This document shows, in pieces, positions 1 to 8,336 of a stretch of DNA of 35,786 nucleotides. The stretch spans positions 1-35,786 of the forward strand of contig JAHHIC010000002.1 in assembly GCA_019359035.1 (NCBI GenBank), written 5' to 3'. The translations under genes were made by a program, and so were the position numbers. This DNA is from Scytonematopsis contorta HA4267-MV1 (GTDB taxonomy: Bacteria > Cyanobacteriota > Cyanobacteriia > Cyanobacteriales > Nostocaceae). Position 1 is the first letter of the stretch. Every line of letters starts with the position of its first letter. The notes under the pieces are model-generated. The model ran no database searches. It was not told the origin of the DNA and saw nothing but the letters and a program-made list of their open reading frames with translations.

Positions 1-46
1 TTTTGTCTTGCTCAGGAGTGAGAAATACCCTTAAACGAGCGCCCAT
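1..46 (-). CDS. IS630-family transposase, N-terminal fragment (partial)
   Basis: Only the first 15 codons are present, reading MGARLRVFLTPEQDK off the left edge. This matches the usual opening of cyanobacterial IS630 transposases (MGARLRVFLTPEE-like), which leads into the N-terminal helix-turn-helix region. The start ATG is at 44-46. Nothing can be said about whether the rest of the gene is intact. Confidence 0.7.
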   Translation of the reverse strand, partial: MGARLRVFLTPEQDK

Positions 47-119
47 ATTTCAGTCACCTCGGCAGATACATTCTACGTATTTATTTATCTTTACATAGTT
101 TGGTTTTTTCGCGCCGACT
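1..119 (-). mobile_element. 5' end of an IS630-type insertion sequence (continues beyond window)
   Basis: This is the transposase-start end of an IS630-type element that runs out of the window to the left. Its outer tip lies at 119, next to a TA dinucleotide at 120-121, the target expected for IS630/Tc1 elements. The terminal sequence read inward from 119 (AGTCGGCGCGAAAA, then AACTATGT about 12 nt on) resembles the tip of the element at the right edge of the window (GGTGGGCGGGAAAA, then AACTATGT). The two would be the opposite ends of similar elements. The family call rests on the transposase N-terminus plus these tips. Confidence 0.7.
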
Positions 120-122
120 TAC

Positions 123-983
123 TTAACCTCTTCTCCCAGTAACAGTATTATTGTTACAAGCCTGAAAAACCCTGACAATAAGTTACAAATAGATAGCGTT
201 AATAAACATGCTTTTGCAGGTCGGCAATGGCTAGGAGAACAGCTTAATATCACTCTTGATGTTAGGCAAACTGACCCGCACAAAGCTTCCACAGTTTTGG
301 CTCGCATAGGAAATCAAACATTGGGGGTAGTAAATCAAAAATCAGTTAAGTTCTTACAAGAACAACTTGCAGATTCGGGAAGAACAATACAAGGGCTAAC
401 TATCGCAGGTAAGGTCAATAATGCCCCAGCAACTTACGTGGATATTTTTATTGACCCATCTACTGTTAAGTATCCCGATATTCAAGCTAGCGAACAGCAG
501 GTGGAGCAAGATTCTAAAATTACAACTGTTGTGTTTTTTGAAGCAAGGGTTGAACCTGCTTTTGGGGCCAAAACTCAACAAGCGATGTTTAATATGATAG
601 GGCGTGCGGTTGAGCGAGCCGTAGAGCGGGGGTATGATACTGTTCGGTTTGTTGATGTGTCGCAAAGTTTGTTAAAACAATCCTCACCAGCACTTCTTGC
701 TATTGAGCAATTAGCAGCACAGCGAAGGGATATCAAAATTGAGTTATCAGTTGCACCGTCGGTTGAAAGCGCAATTCAACTTTTGACTCAACCAGATGAT
801 ATTGTGATTGGACAGCGCACCCCACAGACGCTTGGAATTATTGAGTATGCCGCAAAGCAAGGTAAAGCGATCGCTGCTTACATACCTGAAACTGGCGTTT
901 TTGATAAGCGTAATTTGCCGTCGAGGGGAACTGTCCCTCAAAAGATGCTGGAGACATATTCGCAAGACCGCGAGCGTAATTGA
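123..983 (+). pseudogene. Unrecognised protein, 5'-truncated at the IS630 element
   Basis: The reading frame is open from 99, inside the IS630 end, to the stop at 981-983, with no ATG start in the upstream part. A TTG at 297 is the first alternative start but has no convincing ribosome binding site. The encoded chain (about 287 residues from the IS junction) is soluble, with no signal peptide or membrane segment. I do not recognise its family. The last third (IELSVAPSVESAIQLL, IIEYAAKQGKAIAAYIPE) looks like an alternating alpha/beta fold. The same segment recurs in diverged form at 2881-3070. A frame that starts inside the IS, with no start codon, suggests the insertion removed the 5' part of a longer gene. 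The gene carries one HIP1 site (867-874), so it has probably resided in a cyanobacterium for some time. Confidence 0.55.
701..890 (+). repeat. 190-bp duplicated segment, copy A
   Basis: This stretch of the truncated ORF is repeated at 2881-3070 with the same length and frame. By eye the copies are about 80-85% identical. Both begin at TATTGAGCAATTAGCAGCAC and end at CATACCTGAA. Confidence 0.85.
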
Positions 984-1071
984 TACTTAAAAAAATTGGC
1001 TACTTGCGGGATAGCTACTTTTTGGGAAATTACGTTTACCTAAAAGGTCTCTACAGAGGATATGAGCTTTT

Positions 1072-2025
1072 CTAAGTTTTCATCTGTTCTACTATCTTTT
1101 TGATGAATAGAGATAGCGTATTTATTTTTCTCTCTTCCTCCTTAGAGAGTTGCCGCAGGCTTTCCTGTTTGATATGCTCAAGGGTCTCTTCTTCAGCCAA
1201 ATTATAGAGATAGTTAATGCCTTCATTAATGCCTTCTAAAATCAACGTCTGACCATTTCTTTTAACCTCATATCCTATTAATTCTAGAGTTTGTTGTCCC
1301 CTATCGATTAAATTATCAGGTGAAGCGTTAAGTGTTTTAGTAAGTATTTCTTTGACCGCCTTTGCGTATTCAACAACTTCTATATTCATATCTGTTAATG
1401 AATCAATGACAATTAGTTCTTTATTACTATATTGGATAAAAATATTACCAAGATTACCTAAAGCACTTTCCACTTCTCCAATTCCGGGAAGTTGCCAAAA
1501 AATTAATCGGTCAACGTTTCTGACAAGAAGGTCAAACACCAATAGCTTACCCAAATCCTTGAAAAATTTTTGACCTGCATTATTAAGCTGTTCGTCAGCG
1601 CCATACCAATCTGTTAGGTTTTTCCAAGTTATATCCCTTAAAGAACCCCCTTCCAAGTTTTCCATTAAAAAAAATGTAGGAGAAGAATCTAAATTTAGAG
1701 TACGCTTTTCAATTAGCTCGAAATCTCGCTCGTATTCATTTTTCTGCTCCTCTTGTTTTTGAGCTTCTCTCAGCTTTATGTTAGATTTTTCTATTTCTGG
1801 CTTGATGTATCTTATAATTTCTTCATATTGTTGATTTTCGGGACAGATAGCCTTGATTTCGGGGATGTTTAAATCAAAACTATGAGCTAATAATGCTAGA
1901 TATAGTTCTGAATATGGACTTTCAGGCGCTTTTAAAACTTGCTCTGTTTGTCCATCACTTATGAAATATACTCCGTCTTGTCCGTACTCGGATCTAATAA
2001 CATATTCAAGGCGATTCCATCTCAT
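1072..2025 (-). CDS. Actin-fragmin-kinase-like (protein-kinase-fold) protein
   Basis: A 317-residue soluble protein with the layout of an atypical kinase of the actin-fragmin kinase / PI3K-like type. It has a possible nucleotide-binding Lys32 (VLKAP) followed by Glu39, then FDLLVRNVDR at 164-173 carrying the presumed catalytic Asp172, then Asn194 in GNIF, and Asp208 in VIDS at the position of the metal-binding Asp. The spacing and the 'D-x-L-x-x-N-x-DR' block match the actin-fragmin kinase catalytic family as I know it. Residues 75-105 are charged and probably coiled, and the C-terminus is helical. The start ATG has no strong Shine-Dalgarno sequence. It stands alone, with about 535 bp free upstream. 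Substrate unknown. A HipA-like or phosphotransferase-like protein is the main alternative. Confidence 0.5.
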   Translation of the reverse strand: MRWNRLEYVIRSEYGQDGVYFISDGQTEQVLKAPESPYSELYLALLAHSFDLNIPEIKAICPENQQYEEIIRYIKPEIEKSNIKLREAQKQEEQKNEYERDFELIEKRTLNLDSSPTFFLMENLEGGSLRDITWKNLTDWYGADEQLNNAGQKFFKDLGKLLVFDLLVRNVDRLIFWQLPGIGEVESALGNLGNIFIQYSNKELIVIDSLTDMNIEVVEYAKAVKEILTKTLNASPDNLIDRGQQTLELIGYEVKRNGQTLILEGINEGINYLYNLAEEETLEHIKQESLRQLSKEEERKINTLSLFIKKIVEQMKT

Positions 2026-2560
2026 TAGTAATACTACTCGCTACAAAAAACATTGCTATTTTTGCTAACTTTTCACTTTATATATTAAAAACATAACTTG
2101 TTCTTAAACTAACCCCATGAGTCTCTTTTCTTCAAGGATACGAGCAAGCGAATGGTCGGTCTAATCCCTTACTCAAATTAATAGGTTTCTGGGCTACCAG
2201 GAATGAGCACTGCGTTCGTGACATGGCTATTCCTCGTTAAACGTGGGGTGCTTTTTAGGAACTCTTCTGTATCCTTATAATCCTGGGGGTTGGGGAGAGG
2301 TTTTTATATACTGTGAGAAGTCAAGCTCTTTTTGAGTCTGACAACTAATTTTATTTTATGGAGGTATACTTCGCCAAGCTATTTGTAACCATAAATAATG
2401 CTATCGGTTTTTTGTAACAATAATAAACATTTTTAGTCTGAATTTTGGTATACCTAAAACATCCAGTTATAATCCCTCAACATTTGAGTAGGGTTCCAGA
2501 TAAAATTATGTGCTAACCTAGAATTGTAATTTAAGAATAAAAACTTTACCGTTATATAGT
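2026..2560. other. 535-bp intergenic region with inverted repeats
   Basis: No gene was found. An 8-bp inverted repeat (AAGGATAC 2134-2141, GTATCCTT 2269-2276) encloses a second pair (AGGAAT...ATTCCT, about 2200-2235). This could fold as one long RNA, but no known RNA family was recognised. The remainder is AT-rich and presumably holds the divergent promoters of the genes at 2025 and 2561. Confidence 0.35.
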
Positions 2561-2836
2561 ATGGAAAGTAAAATTAAGTCCGATATAAATCGTTTGATAA
2601 AATTTATAGGATTGGCGACTCCAGATTCACTTAACATTGCAGAAGCTATTCTCAGAAACAACAATGAAATTTATATTCCGGAACTTCAAAGTTTACGTGA
2701 GGCTCTCTACCTAAGCCTAGACAATAAGAAAAGTGCTTTGCTTTCAGATAATGTTCAACAAATAAAAACAAGAATTATCGCTTCTTTAGTACAAAAAATT
2801 GAGGCTATCGGTGAAGTGACTACAGGAGCAAAATAA
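2561..2836 (+). CDS. Small hypothetical protein (91 aa)
   Basis: A 91-residue ORF beginning MESKIKSDINRLIKF, predicted mostly helical, with charged residues and no signal peptide, Cys or recognised motif. It has its own ATG and ends 44 bp before the duplicated segment at 2881. No strong ribosome binding site is visible; the sequence just upstream is AT-rich. It lies in a region of rearranged fragments, so it may be a remnant. I do not recognise a family and assign no function. Confidence 0.4.
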   Translation: MESKIKSDINRLIKFIGLATPDSLNIAEAILRNNNEIYIPELQSLREALYLSLDNKKSALLSDNVQQIKTRIIASLVQKIEAIGEVTTGAK

Positions 2837-2851
2837 GGCAAGCTTAAGTGA

Positions 2852-3202
2852 GTGCAGGGCAAACTCCTGCATGTGAGGGCTATTGAGCAATTAGCAGCAC
2901 AATTAAGGGATATCAAAATCGAGCTATCCGTAGCACCGTCGGTTAAAAGTGCGATTCAACTTTTGACTCAACCGAATGATATTGTAATTGGCTCACGCAC
3001 TCTACAAACTTTAGGAATTATTGAGTATGCTGCTTCCCTTGCAAAAGCTGTTGCATCTTACATACCTGAAACCACAGCAGAAACAGGTCGGCAATTTACA
3101 GGTACAAGATGGCAAATTTTCGAGGTTAGTCAGGGAATTGTTGGTTTGAAGTTTACCTATTCTGTTGAGTATAAATTTTATAGCTTGGTCTTCATTTATT
3201 AG
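2852..3202 (+). pseudogene. Chimeric remnant of the unrecognised protein at 123-983
   Basis: Residues from about 11 to 73 repeat the C-terminal segment of the truncated ORF at 123-983 (IELSVAPSVKSAIQLL, IIEYAA, ASYIPET). The flanks differ: upstream is unrelated sequence giving only about ten codons, and after YIPET the chain diverges (TGRQFTGTRWQIFEVSQGI) before an AT-rich tail. No Shine-Dalgarno sequence was seen. This looks like a partial duplication or the scar of a larger paralogue rather than a functional gene. The segment GRQFTGTRWQIFEVSQGI may preserve the original C-terminus that the first copy has lost. Confidence 0.6.
2881..3070 (+). repeat. 190-bp duplicated segment, copy B
   Basis: Diverged direct repeat of 701-890. 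See the copy A entry for the shared boundaries. Confidence 0.85.
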
Positions 3203-3274
3203 GTAATATAAGACCGTACTAAAGCGCAACTACGAACGTATTTATATCCCTCATAATGACTGTGATACGGTACT

Positions 3275-4837
3275 TTAGCGTACCGAAAATGCCTTATCCC
3301 AATTGGTGATAATAGGTTCCAGCAAGAAAGACATGATAGTTTTTTGTCGAATCACAATTTCTGCTGTCGCAGCCATACCTGGGGTCAATAATACTTTTTG
3401 AATCTTACCTTTTGCAGACTGCTGGTTTATGCTGATACGAGCGGTGTAAAATAAATTTCCATCCTTATCGCTTGTAGCATTGGGGCTAACTTTTTCTACT
3501 TTTCCTTCTAAAGTACCAAATTCCTGATAGGGAAACGTTGCTAGTTTCACTCTTGCTAACATTTTCTTGTTTTCATCTTTTATCTCTTTAACAAAACCGA
3601 TATCTTTATTGTTAACCTTAACTTCCACTATCAATTGTTCTCCATCAGGAACTATTGAGAAAAGCTCGTCTCCTGTTTGTATTGTTCCCAATGTTTTATT
3701 GACTTTAACATTATAAACATATCCTGTAACAGGAGCTTGAATAATATTTTGTTGATTTTGTTCTTTTGCTTGAGAAATTTTACCATTGAGGTCTGCCAAT
3801 TCTGAGCGTAATTTGTTAATTTGTGTGAGGATTTCGCTTTGACGTTCAGCTTCTAAACGGCTAATGCTATTTTGAGCAGCTTTGTATGACTGTTGAGCTT
3901 GGCGAATTTCTTCAAATTGAGCGGCAATATCTTTTCCTAAAGAAATTACCTTATCCTGTGCTTCGTTAACTCTGTTACTAGCATTTGTGACTTCATCTGC
4001 ACTTTTATTGATTTCATTTTGAACTTTAGTAATTTCCATATTTACCTTATTTACTTCATCTTGAACCATGCGGTATTGGAGTCGTGCAATAGCGCCTTTT
4101 TTATATAAATAATGAAAGCTTTTTTCCTTTTCCTGAACAATAGCAAGGCTGGATTTGATTTTCGGACTAAGTTGAAGAGTATTAACGCGGAGATTTTCAG
4201 CGTTAATTAGGTTAATTTTTGTGTTGGCTGCATTTGTTTTCGCGTTGAGCAAATTTTCTTGCAAGCGAGATAGGCGAACTTTAGACTGTTCAATTAAAGC
4301 AGCTTGGCGATTTGCTTCTGCTTTTGCAGCCGCTTGTCGCGCTTGATAGTCTTTGAGACGGGAAACGAGGAGTTGATTTTGCAATATTGTACTGGTACTT
4401 GTCGCTCCTATGCGTTCGGCTTCTAGACGTGCGAGTTCTTCTTGACTGAGCTTTGCTAGTTGCTGCAAACGTTCTAATTCTGCTTGGGACATTGTCGGGT
4501 CAAGTTGAACTAAAAACTCTCCTTTTTTTATGTGTTGGCGTTCGCTTACTTTTATTTCTCGAATTCTTCCGCTTGCGAGAGCGCGTACTGGTTGTACGGG
4601 GTTGGAAGGAATAAGTTGACCTTGCGTGTCTGCGACTTCATCTACTTTACTAAATGTTGCCCAAGCAATAGCTGATGTAAATATTAAGCAAATTCCACCA
4701 GCTATTAAGCGAGTATATAGAGGTGGTAAGCTTTGTACGGCGTTACCTAGTTCGGTGGATAAATGACCTTCGAGTTTGGTAAATTGTTGCTTGGTTTGTC
4801 TGAGTTGAATTGCGGGAATATTTTGTGCGGTTTTCAT
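3275..4837 (-). CDS. HlyD-family membrane fusion protein of a type I secretion system
   Basis: A 520-residue periplasmic adaptor. It has a short cytosolic N-terminus, one membrane segment near residues 43-64 (LIAGGICLIFTSAIAWATF), a first lipoyl-type half near 80-120 (GRIREIKVSERQHIKKGEFLVQLD), a long alpha-helical coiled hairpin about 125-350 rich in Gln/Lys/Glu, the second lipoyl half (IIQAPVTGYVYNVKV) and a beta-barrel region ending with TPGMAATAEIVI. The order and length are standard for HlyD. It lies 158 bp downstream of the ABC exporter on the same strand and should form the inner-membrane complex with it and a TolC-like channel encoded elsewhere. The stop codon lies in the loop of a small GGTAC/GTACC hairpin (3268-3285). 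Confidence 0.93.
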   Translation of the reverse strand: MKTAQNIPAIQLRQTKQQFTKLEGHLSTELGNAVQSLPPLYTRLIAGGICLIFTSAIAWATFSKVDEVADTQGQLIPSNPVQPVRALASGRIREIKVSERQHIKKGEFLVQLDPTMSQAELERLQQLAKLSQEELARLEAERIGATSTSTILQNQLLVSRLKDYQARQAAAKAEANRQAALIEQSKVRLSRLQENLLNAKTNAANTKINLINAENLRVNTLQLSPKIKSSLAIVQEKEKSFHYLYKKGAIARLQYRMVQDEVNKVNMEITKVQNEINKSADEVTNASNRVNEAQDKVISLGKDIAAQFEEIRQAQQSYKAAQNSISRLEAERQSEILTQINKLRSELADLNGKISQAKEQNQQNIIQAPVTGYVYNVKVNKTLGTIQTGDELFSIVPDGEQLIVEVKVNNKDIGFVKEIKDENKKMLARVKLATFPYQEFGTLEGKVEKVSPNATSDKDGNLFYTARISINQQSAKGKIQKVLLTPGMAATAEIVIRQKTIMSFLLEPIITNWDKAFSVR

Positions 4838-4995
4838 GATTTATTCTGAAAAGTTGTTAAGTGGCTAGACGTAAATACATTAAGGTTCGTAGTGAGGGAT
4901 TTATCCCTAATTCAACCGATTATAAAGACTAAATTCCTGACTAAAAACTTTGAGGAAATGAGCAATAAATTGCTCACTATAAGCAACTTTCGCTT

Positions 4996-7557
4996 TTACA
5001 CGGAAGCTAATTGTTGTTCGTATAAAGCGTAGTAAACACCTTTTTTATGGAATAATTCTTCGTGAGAACCTTGTTCTGTTAGCACACCTTTTTCCATGAC
5101 TAGAATTTGGTGAGCGCGTTTGAGGGGAGCAAAACGGTGGGTAATCATTAAGACAGTGCGGTTTGCTGCGACTTTTTGGAGATTATTTAAAACTTTGCGT
5201 TCTGTTTCGCTATCGAGCGCACTCGTTGCTTCGTCTAATACTAAAATAGGGGCTTGAGAAAGAAATAAGCGCGTTAGAGTTAAACGCTGTCTTTGTCCAC
5301 CAGATAAACCAGCACCACGTTCGCCAATAATTGTGTCGTAACCTTGAGGTAGTTCGCTGATAAATTCATGAGCTGCTGCCAATTGAGCAGCGTTTATTGC
5401 TTCGTCAGGGGAAATATCTGGATTGCCCAAGGTGATATTTTCCATTACAGAACCGTTGAAGAGGAAGTCTTCTTGTAAGACTACTCCTATTTGTTGGCGT
5501 AGGGAAGTAAGATTTGCTGTTTGGATATCAAATTCGTCAACCAAAATTCGTCCTGATTCAGCCTCATATAGTCGTTGTACTAATTTTGATATAGTACTTT
5601 TACCAGAACCACTGCGGCCAACAATTCCAATAAACATTCCTGGTTTGATATCGAAGGATACACCTTTAAGTGCAGGTTCTTTGTCAGGTTGGTAACGGAA
5701 AACTACTTGCTCAAAGCTTACTCTTCCTTTTACTAATGGCAATACTACACCATTTTCTGACATTGCTTCTGGGGGATTGTTGAGGATATCTCCAATCCGG
5801 TTAACTGATAGTAATACTTGCTGAAAATCTTGCCAAAGTTGCGCTAAACGCAGTATGGGGCCTAATGTTCGACCAGATAATGTTTGAAATGCTACTAATT
5901 GCCCGATAGTGAAAGGACTTGCATCGGGATGCATGACCATATTTGCTCCTACCCAGAGAATAAGTAATTCGGATAGATGGGTAAGAAAATCGCCTAAGTG
6001 GCTGTTGATATTAGAGAGTGTGGAAGCTTTAAAACTACTTCTAACGTAGCGAGCAAATAAACCTTCCCAGCGTTCGCGGGTGGGGAGTTGGGCTGTATGG
6101 GCTTTGAGTGCATGAATTCCGGTGATGGTTTCTACTAAGAATGATTGGCTGTCTGCATGACGGTTGAAAGATTCGTTGAGCCAGTTACGTAGAATAGGTG
6201 TTATTACTATGATGAGGGTGACAAATGGTGGTAGAACTGCGAGGCTGACAAGAGTTAGCTTTGGGCTGTAAAAAATCATCAGCGCTAAGTAAACTACGGT
6301 AAAAAGGCTATCTAGTACTACCGTTAGGGCTGTTCCTGTCAGGAATTGGCGGATGTTTTCTAACTCCTGTACTCTGGCTACGGTGTCGCCCGTACGTCGA
6401 GCTTCAAAGTAAGCTAGAGGGAGCTGTAATAAGTGTCTAAATAATTGGGAAGATAAACTTAAATCAATGCGTCGGGCTGTATGGCTAAAGATAAACATCC
6501 GTAATATTCCTAAGCCAGACTCGAAAATTGTAACTAGTAATAGGGCAATGCCCATTACGTTTAAGGTTGGAAGGCTTTCGTTGACGATAACTTTATCAAT
6601 AATGACTTGGGTAATAATTGGGGTGGCCAGTCCCATTAGTTGCAATATCAAAGAGGCTAGCAGCACTTCTGCCATTAATTTGCGAAAGCGCCACACAGCA
6701 GGTAAAAACCAACTGAGGTTGAATTTTTCTGTTTTGGTTAGAGGTTCTACTAACCACAAATGTCCATCCCAAGCCGACTCAATCATTTGTCGGGGTAGGC
6801 TTTCGCAGGTTTTGCGATGGTTTACCGGGTCGGCAACTACCATGCGATTACCCTGTACTTCGTAGACTACTACCCAGTTTTCTTGCCTCCAGTGCATGAG
6901 GGCAGGGTAGGATAAATGTTGCAACTTGTCCCAGGTTGTGCGGATATGTTGCAGTTGCAGTCCTGCTGTTTCTGCTGTTTCTGCAATGCTTTGGGGAGTT
7001 TGGCTTTTAATTTGTCTTGTTATTTGATTTAAGGGGATGGGGTTTTTTAAATGCTCGGTTAGCATTACCAAGCACGCGGCGGCGCTGTTGAGGTTAAATA
7101 AATAAGGATAGCCTGTTGCAGGGTAGGGGAGATTTGGGTCGAGGGGTTGATAGTTCCAACATAACTCTGCCCAAAAGTCAACTAAATCTAGCGATTCTAC
7201 TGCTTGCCAGTCTTCTAACTGCCAAACTATGGTAGTAACTTCTCTGCTAGCTGCTCTAGCTTTCCAGTTACCGACTAGTTCGAGGGAATCTCCAATCCAC
7301 GCACCTGCTTTGAGCCGGATGGATGCGCCTGTTTCTAAAGCTGATTTGCCTTTTTCTTGAACTAGGCGAACTTCGCCAGAGATAACTAAAATTACTTGTT
7401 GATTGCCTTGGTTGGGATTTGACCATAGCAGTTGTCCCATTGTGTAGCGAGTTATTTGGGCTTGTTGTTTTAGTTGAAACTGCTGGTCATCAGTGAGGAA
7501 ATTGAGGGGGGGTTCGTGCCAGGGGATGTTGAGGGTGCTGATGTTTTGGGCTAGCAT
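4996..7557 (-). CDS. ABC exporter with cyclic-nucleotide-binding-like and degenerate C39 domains
   Basis: An 853-residue half-transporter of the type I secretion class. Residues about 20-125 resemble a cyclic-nucleotide-binding beta-roll (VILVISGEVRLVQ). Residues about 150-265 are a C39 peptidase-like domain in which the catalytic Cys position is Ser158 (NSAAAC against the usual DCGxAC) and the His position is Asn227, with Asp243 kept. It should therefore be a non-cleaving HlyB-like substrate-binding domain. The membrane region is about 285-570. The ATPase has Walker A GRSGSGKST near 645, Q-loop VLQEDF, signature LSGGQRQRL, Walker B ILVLDEATSAL and MITHRF. It has its own upstream motif at 7583-7621 and is isolated from the lipoprotein gene by a terminator. 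Likely cargo is the calpain-type protease encoded upstream, by proximity only. Confidence 0.92.
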   Translation of the reverse strand: MLAQNISTLNIPWHEPPLNFLTDDQQFQLKQQAQITRYTMGQLLWSNPNQGNQQVILVISGEVRLVQEKGKSALETGASIRLKAGAWIGDSLELVGNWKARAASREVTTIVWQLEDWQAVESLDLVDFWAELCWNYQPLDPNLPYPATGYPYLFNLNSAAACLVMLTEHLKNPIPLNQITRQIKSQTPQSIAETAETAGLQLQHIRTTWDKLQHLSYPALMHWRQENWVVVYEVQGNRMVVADPVNHRKTCESLPRQMIESAWDGHLWLVEPLTKTEKFNLSWFLPAVWRFRKLMAEVLLASLILQLMGLATPIITQVIIDKVIVNESLPTLNVMGIALLLVTIFESGLGILRMFIFSHTARRIDLSLSSQLFRHLLQLPLAYFEARRTGDTVARVQELENIRQFLTGTALTVVLDSLFTVVYLALMIFYSPKLTLVSLAVLPPFVTLIIVITPILRNWLNESFNRHADSQSFLVETITGIHALKAHTAQLPTRERWEGLFARYVRSSFKASTLSNINSHLGDFLTHLSELLILWVGANMVMHPDASPFTIGQLVAFQTLSGRTLGPILRLAQLWQDFQQVLLSVNRIGDILNNPPEAMSENGVVLPLVKGRVSFEQVVFRYQPDKEPALKGVSFDIKPGMFIGIVGRSGSGKSTISKLVQRLYEAESGRILVDEFDIQTANLTSLRQQIGVVLQEDFLFNGSVMENITLGNPDISPDEAINAAQLAAAHEFISELPQGYDTIIGERGAGLSGGQRQRLTLTRLFLSQAPILVLDEATSALDSETERKVLNNLQKVAANRTVLMITHRFAPLKRAHQILVMEKGVLTEQGSHEELFHKKGVYYALYEQQLASV

Positions 7558-7582
7558 GGGTGAAAATCGCTCTGAATTTTTC

Positions 7583-7621
7583 TCTTGAGAACTTGTGCTG
7601 GTGAATTCAGAGTTTTATTCA
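7583..7621 (-). promoter_or_regulatory. Copy 1 of the 39-nt upstream motif (before the ABC exporter)
   Basis: Read on the minus strand it starts TGAATAAA and ends with CAGCACAAGTTCTCAAGA. It aligns without gaps with five other sites in the window, of which this is the most diverged. The end nearer the gene is 25 nt from the ABC exporter start. The TGAAT and GCAcAA blocks could act as promoter elements. Confidence 0.6.
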
Positions 7622-7677
7622 GTTGTTACAAAAGTTTATATATTTGGTGTAATGTGGCTAAGTCGCAAGCATAAAAT

Positions 7678-7707
7678 AAACTGGGTTTTTCGCTATTAAC
7701 CCAGTTT
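7678..7707 (-). terminator. Hairpin between lipoprotein and ABC exporter genes
   Basis: A perfect 10-bp stem AAACTGGGTT / AACCCAGTTT with a 10-nt loop, lying 28 nt after the lipoprotein stop. It is followed on the minus strand by ATTTTAT, a weak T-tract. It fits termination or attenuation after the lipoprotein gene. Confidence 0.75.
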
Positions 7708-7735
7708 TACTCGAAATCCTAATTGATGATGCTCT

Positions 7736-8230
7736 TTAAAGTCCTTTAATATCAACAGGTGATGATTGAATTACCTGTACTTGGTCATTAATCCTATAAG
7801 TAACAATCGCTTTGACTTGACCCCTTGTTGTGTACCCAATTTTATTGGTCAAATGAAAGTCATTTACAGAATTTTCGAGCGGTCCGAGAGAAATTACTTG
7901 TGGCTTCTGACTTACCAGTTGTAAGCTGCTACTTGTTACATCTTGAATTTGGATTTTTTCTATTACTAAAGTGGCATTTGCTTCCTTGGGGTTCTCCAAA
8001 GTGAGAAAAACGTCTGCAAATCCGATATCCCGATTGGGCTTGGGTGGTTGACCGAGTGGTGGAAGTTTCTCTTCCCTTGCCATCAAAGTAAGGCTTTTAA
8101 TGATAATATTATTTGTTCCAGACATAGTATTTTCAGGTGTAATAGGACTTTGAGCGCTATTGGCGAGCGAGGTACAACCACAAAGAAAAGCGCTAGTTGC
8201 AAAAGTTAGTAATGTGAGTTCCTTAATCAT
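7736..8230 (-). CDS. Predicted lipoprotein, unknown function
   Basis: A 164-residue protein with a lipoprotein signal: hydrophobic h-region, then lipobox L16-C17-G18-C19, making Cys19 the predicted lipidated residue. The mature chain reads as a beta-rich domain (IGFADVFLTLENPKEANATLVIEKIQIQ and later RGQVKAIVTYRIN), resembling an immunoglobulin-like or LEA-type fold, but I do not recognise a family. It sits between the calpain-type protease and the ABC exporter on the same strand, with terminator hairpins on both sides, so it is probably a single transcription unit or read by partial readthrough. By position it could be an envelope accessory or immunity/inhibitor partner of the protease. That role is speculation. 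Confidence 0.75.
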   Translation of the reverse strand: MIKELTLLTFATSAFLCGCTSLANSAQSPITPENTMSGTNNIIIKSLTLMAREEKLPPLGQPPKPNRDIGFADVFLTLENPKEANATLVIEKIQIQDVTSSSLQLVSQKPQVISLGPLENSVNDFHLTNKIGYTTRGQVKAIVTYRINDQVQVIQSSPVDIKGL

Positions 8231-8280
8231 TGCCGTGCCAATTTTTTCTAAACTTGAGTAGTGGAATCTTGGATTGGAAA

Positions 8281-8308
8281 GATAGCTAAGGCTTTAACTT
8301 TAGCTATC
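8281..8308 (-). terminator. Hairpin after the calpain-type protease gene
   Basis: A perfect 9-bp stem GATAGCTAA / TTAGCTATC with a 10-nt loop, 28 nt past the protease stop and 50 nt before the lipoprotein start. It fits a terminator for the protease transcript. Its T-tract is weak. Confidence 0.65.
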
Positions 8309-8336
8309 CTTATTGCTGTGTTCTTTGATTAAATTA

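Noticed and set aside
2100-2280. Possible structured RNA or riboswitch
   Set aside because: Nested inverted repeats are present but short, and no known family consensus is recognised; kept only as a note on the intergenic region.
2561-3202. Two adjacent small ORFs as a toxin-antitoxin pair
   Set aside because: The second is a fragment of the duplicated protein and has no overlap, shared ribosome binding site or toxin/antitoxin motif.
3213-3285. Strong terminator after the HlyD gene
   Set aside because: The GGTAC/GTACC hairpin overlaps the stop codon and lacks a T-tract on the minus strand.
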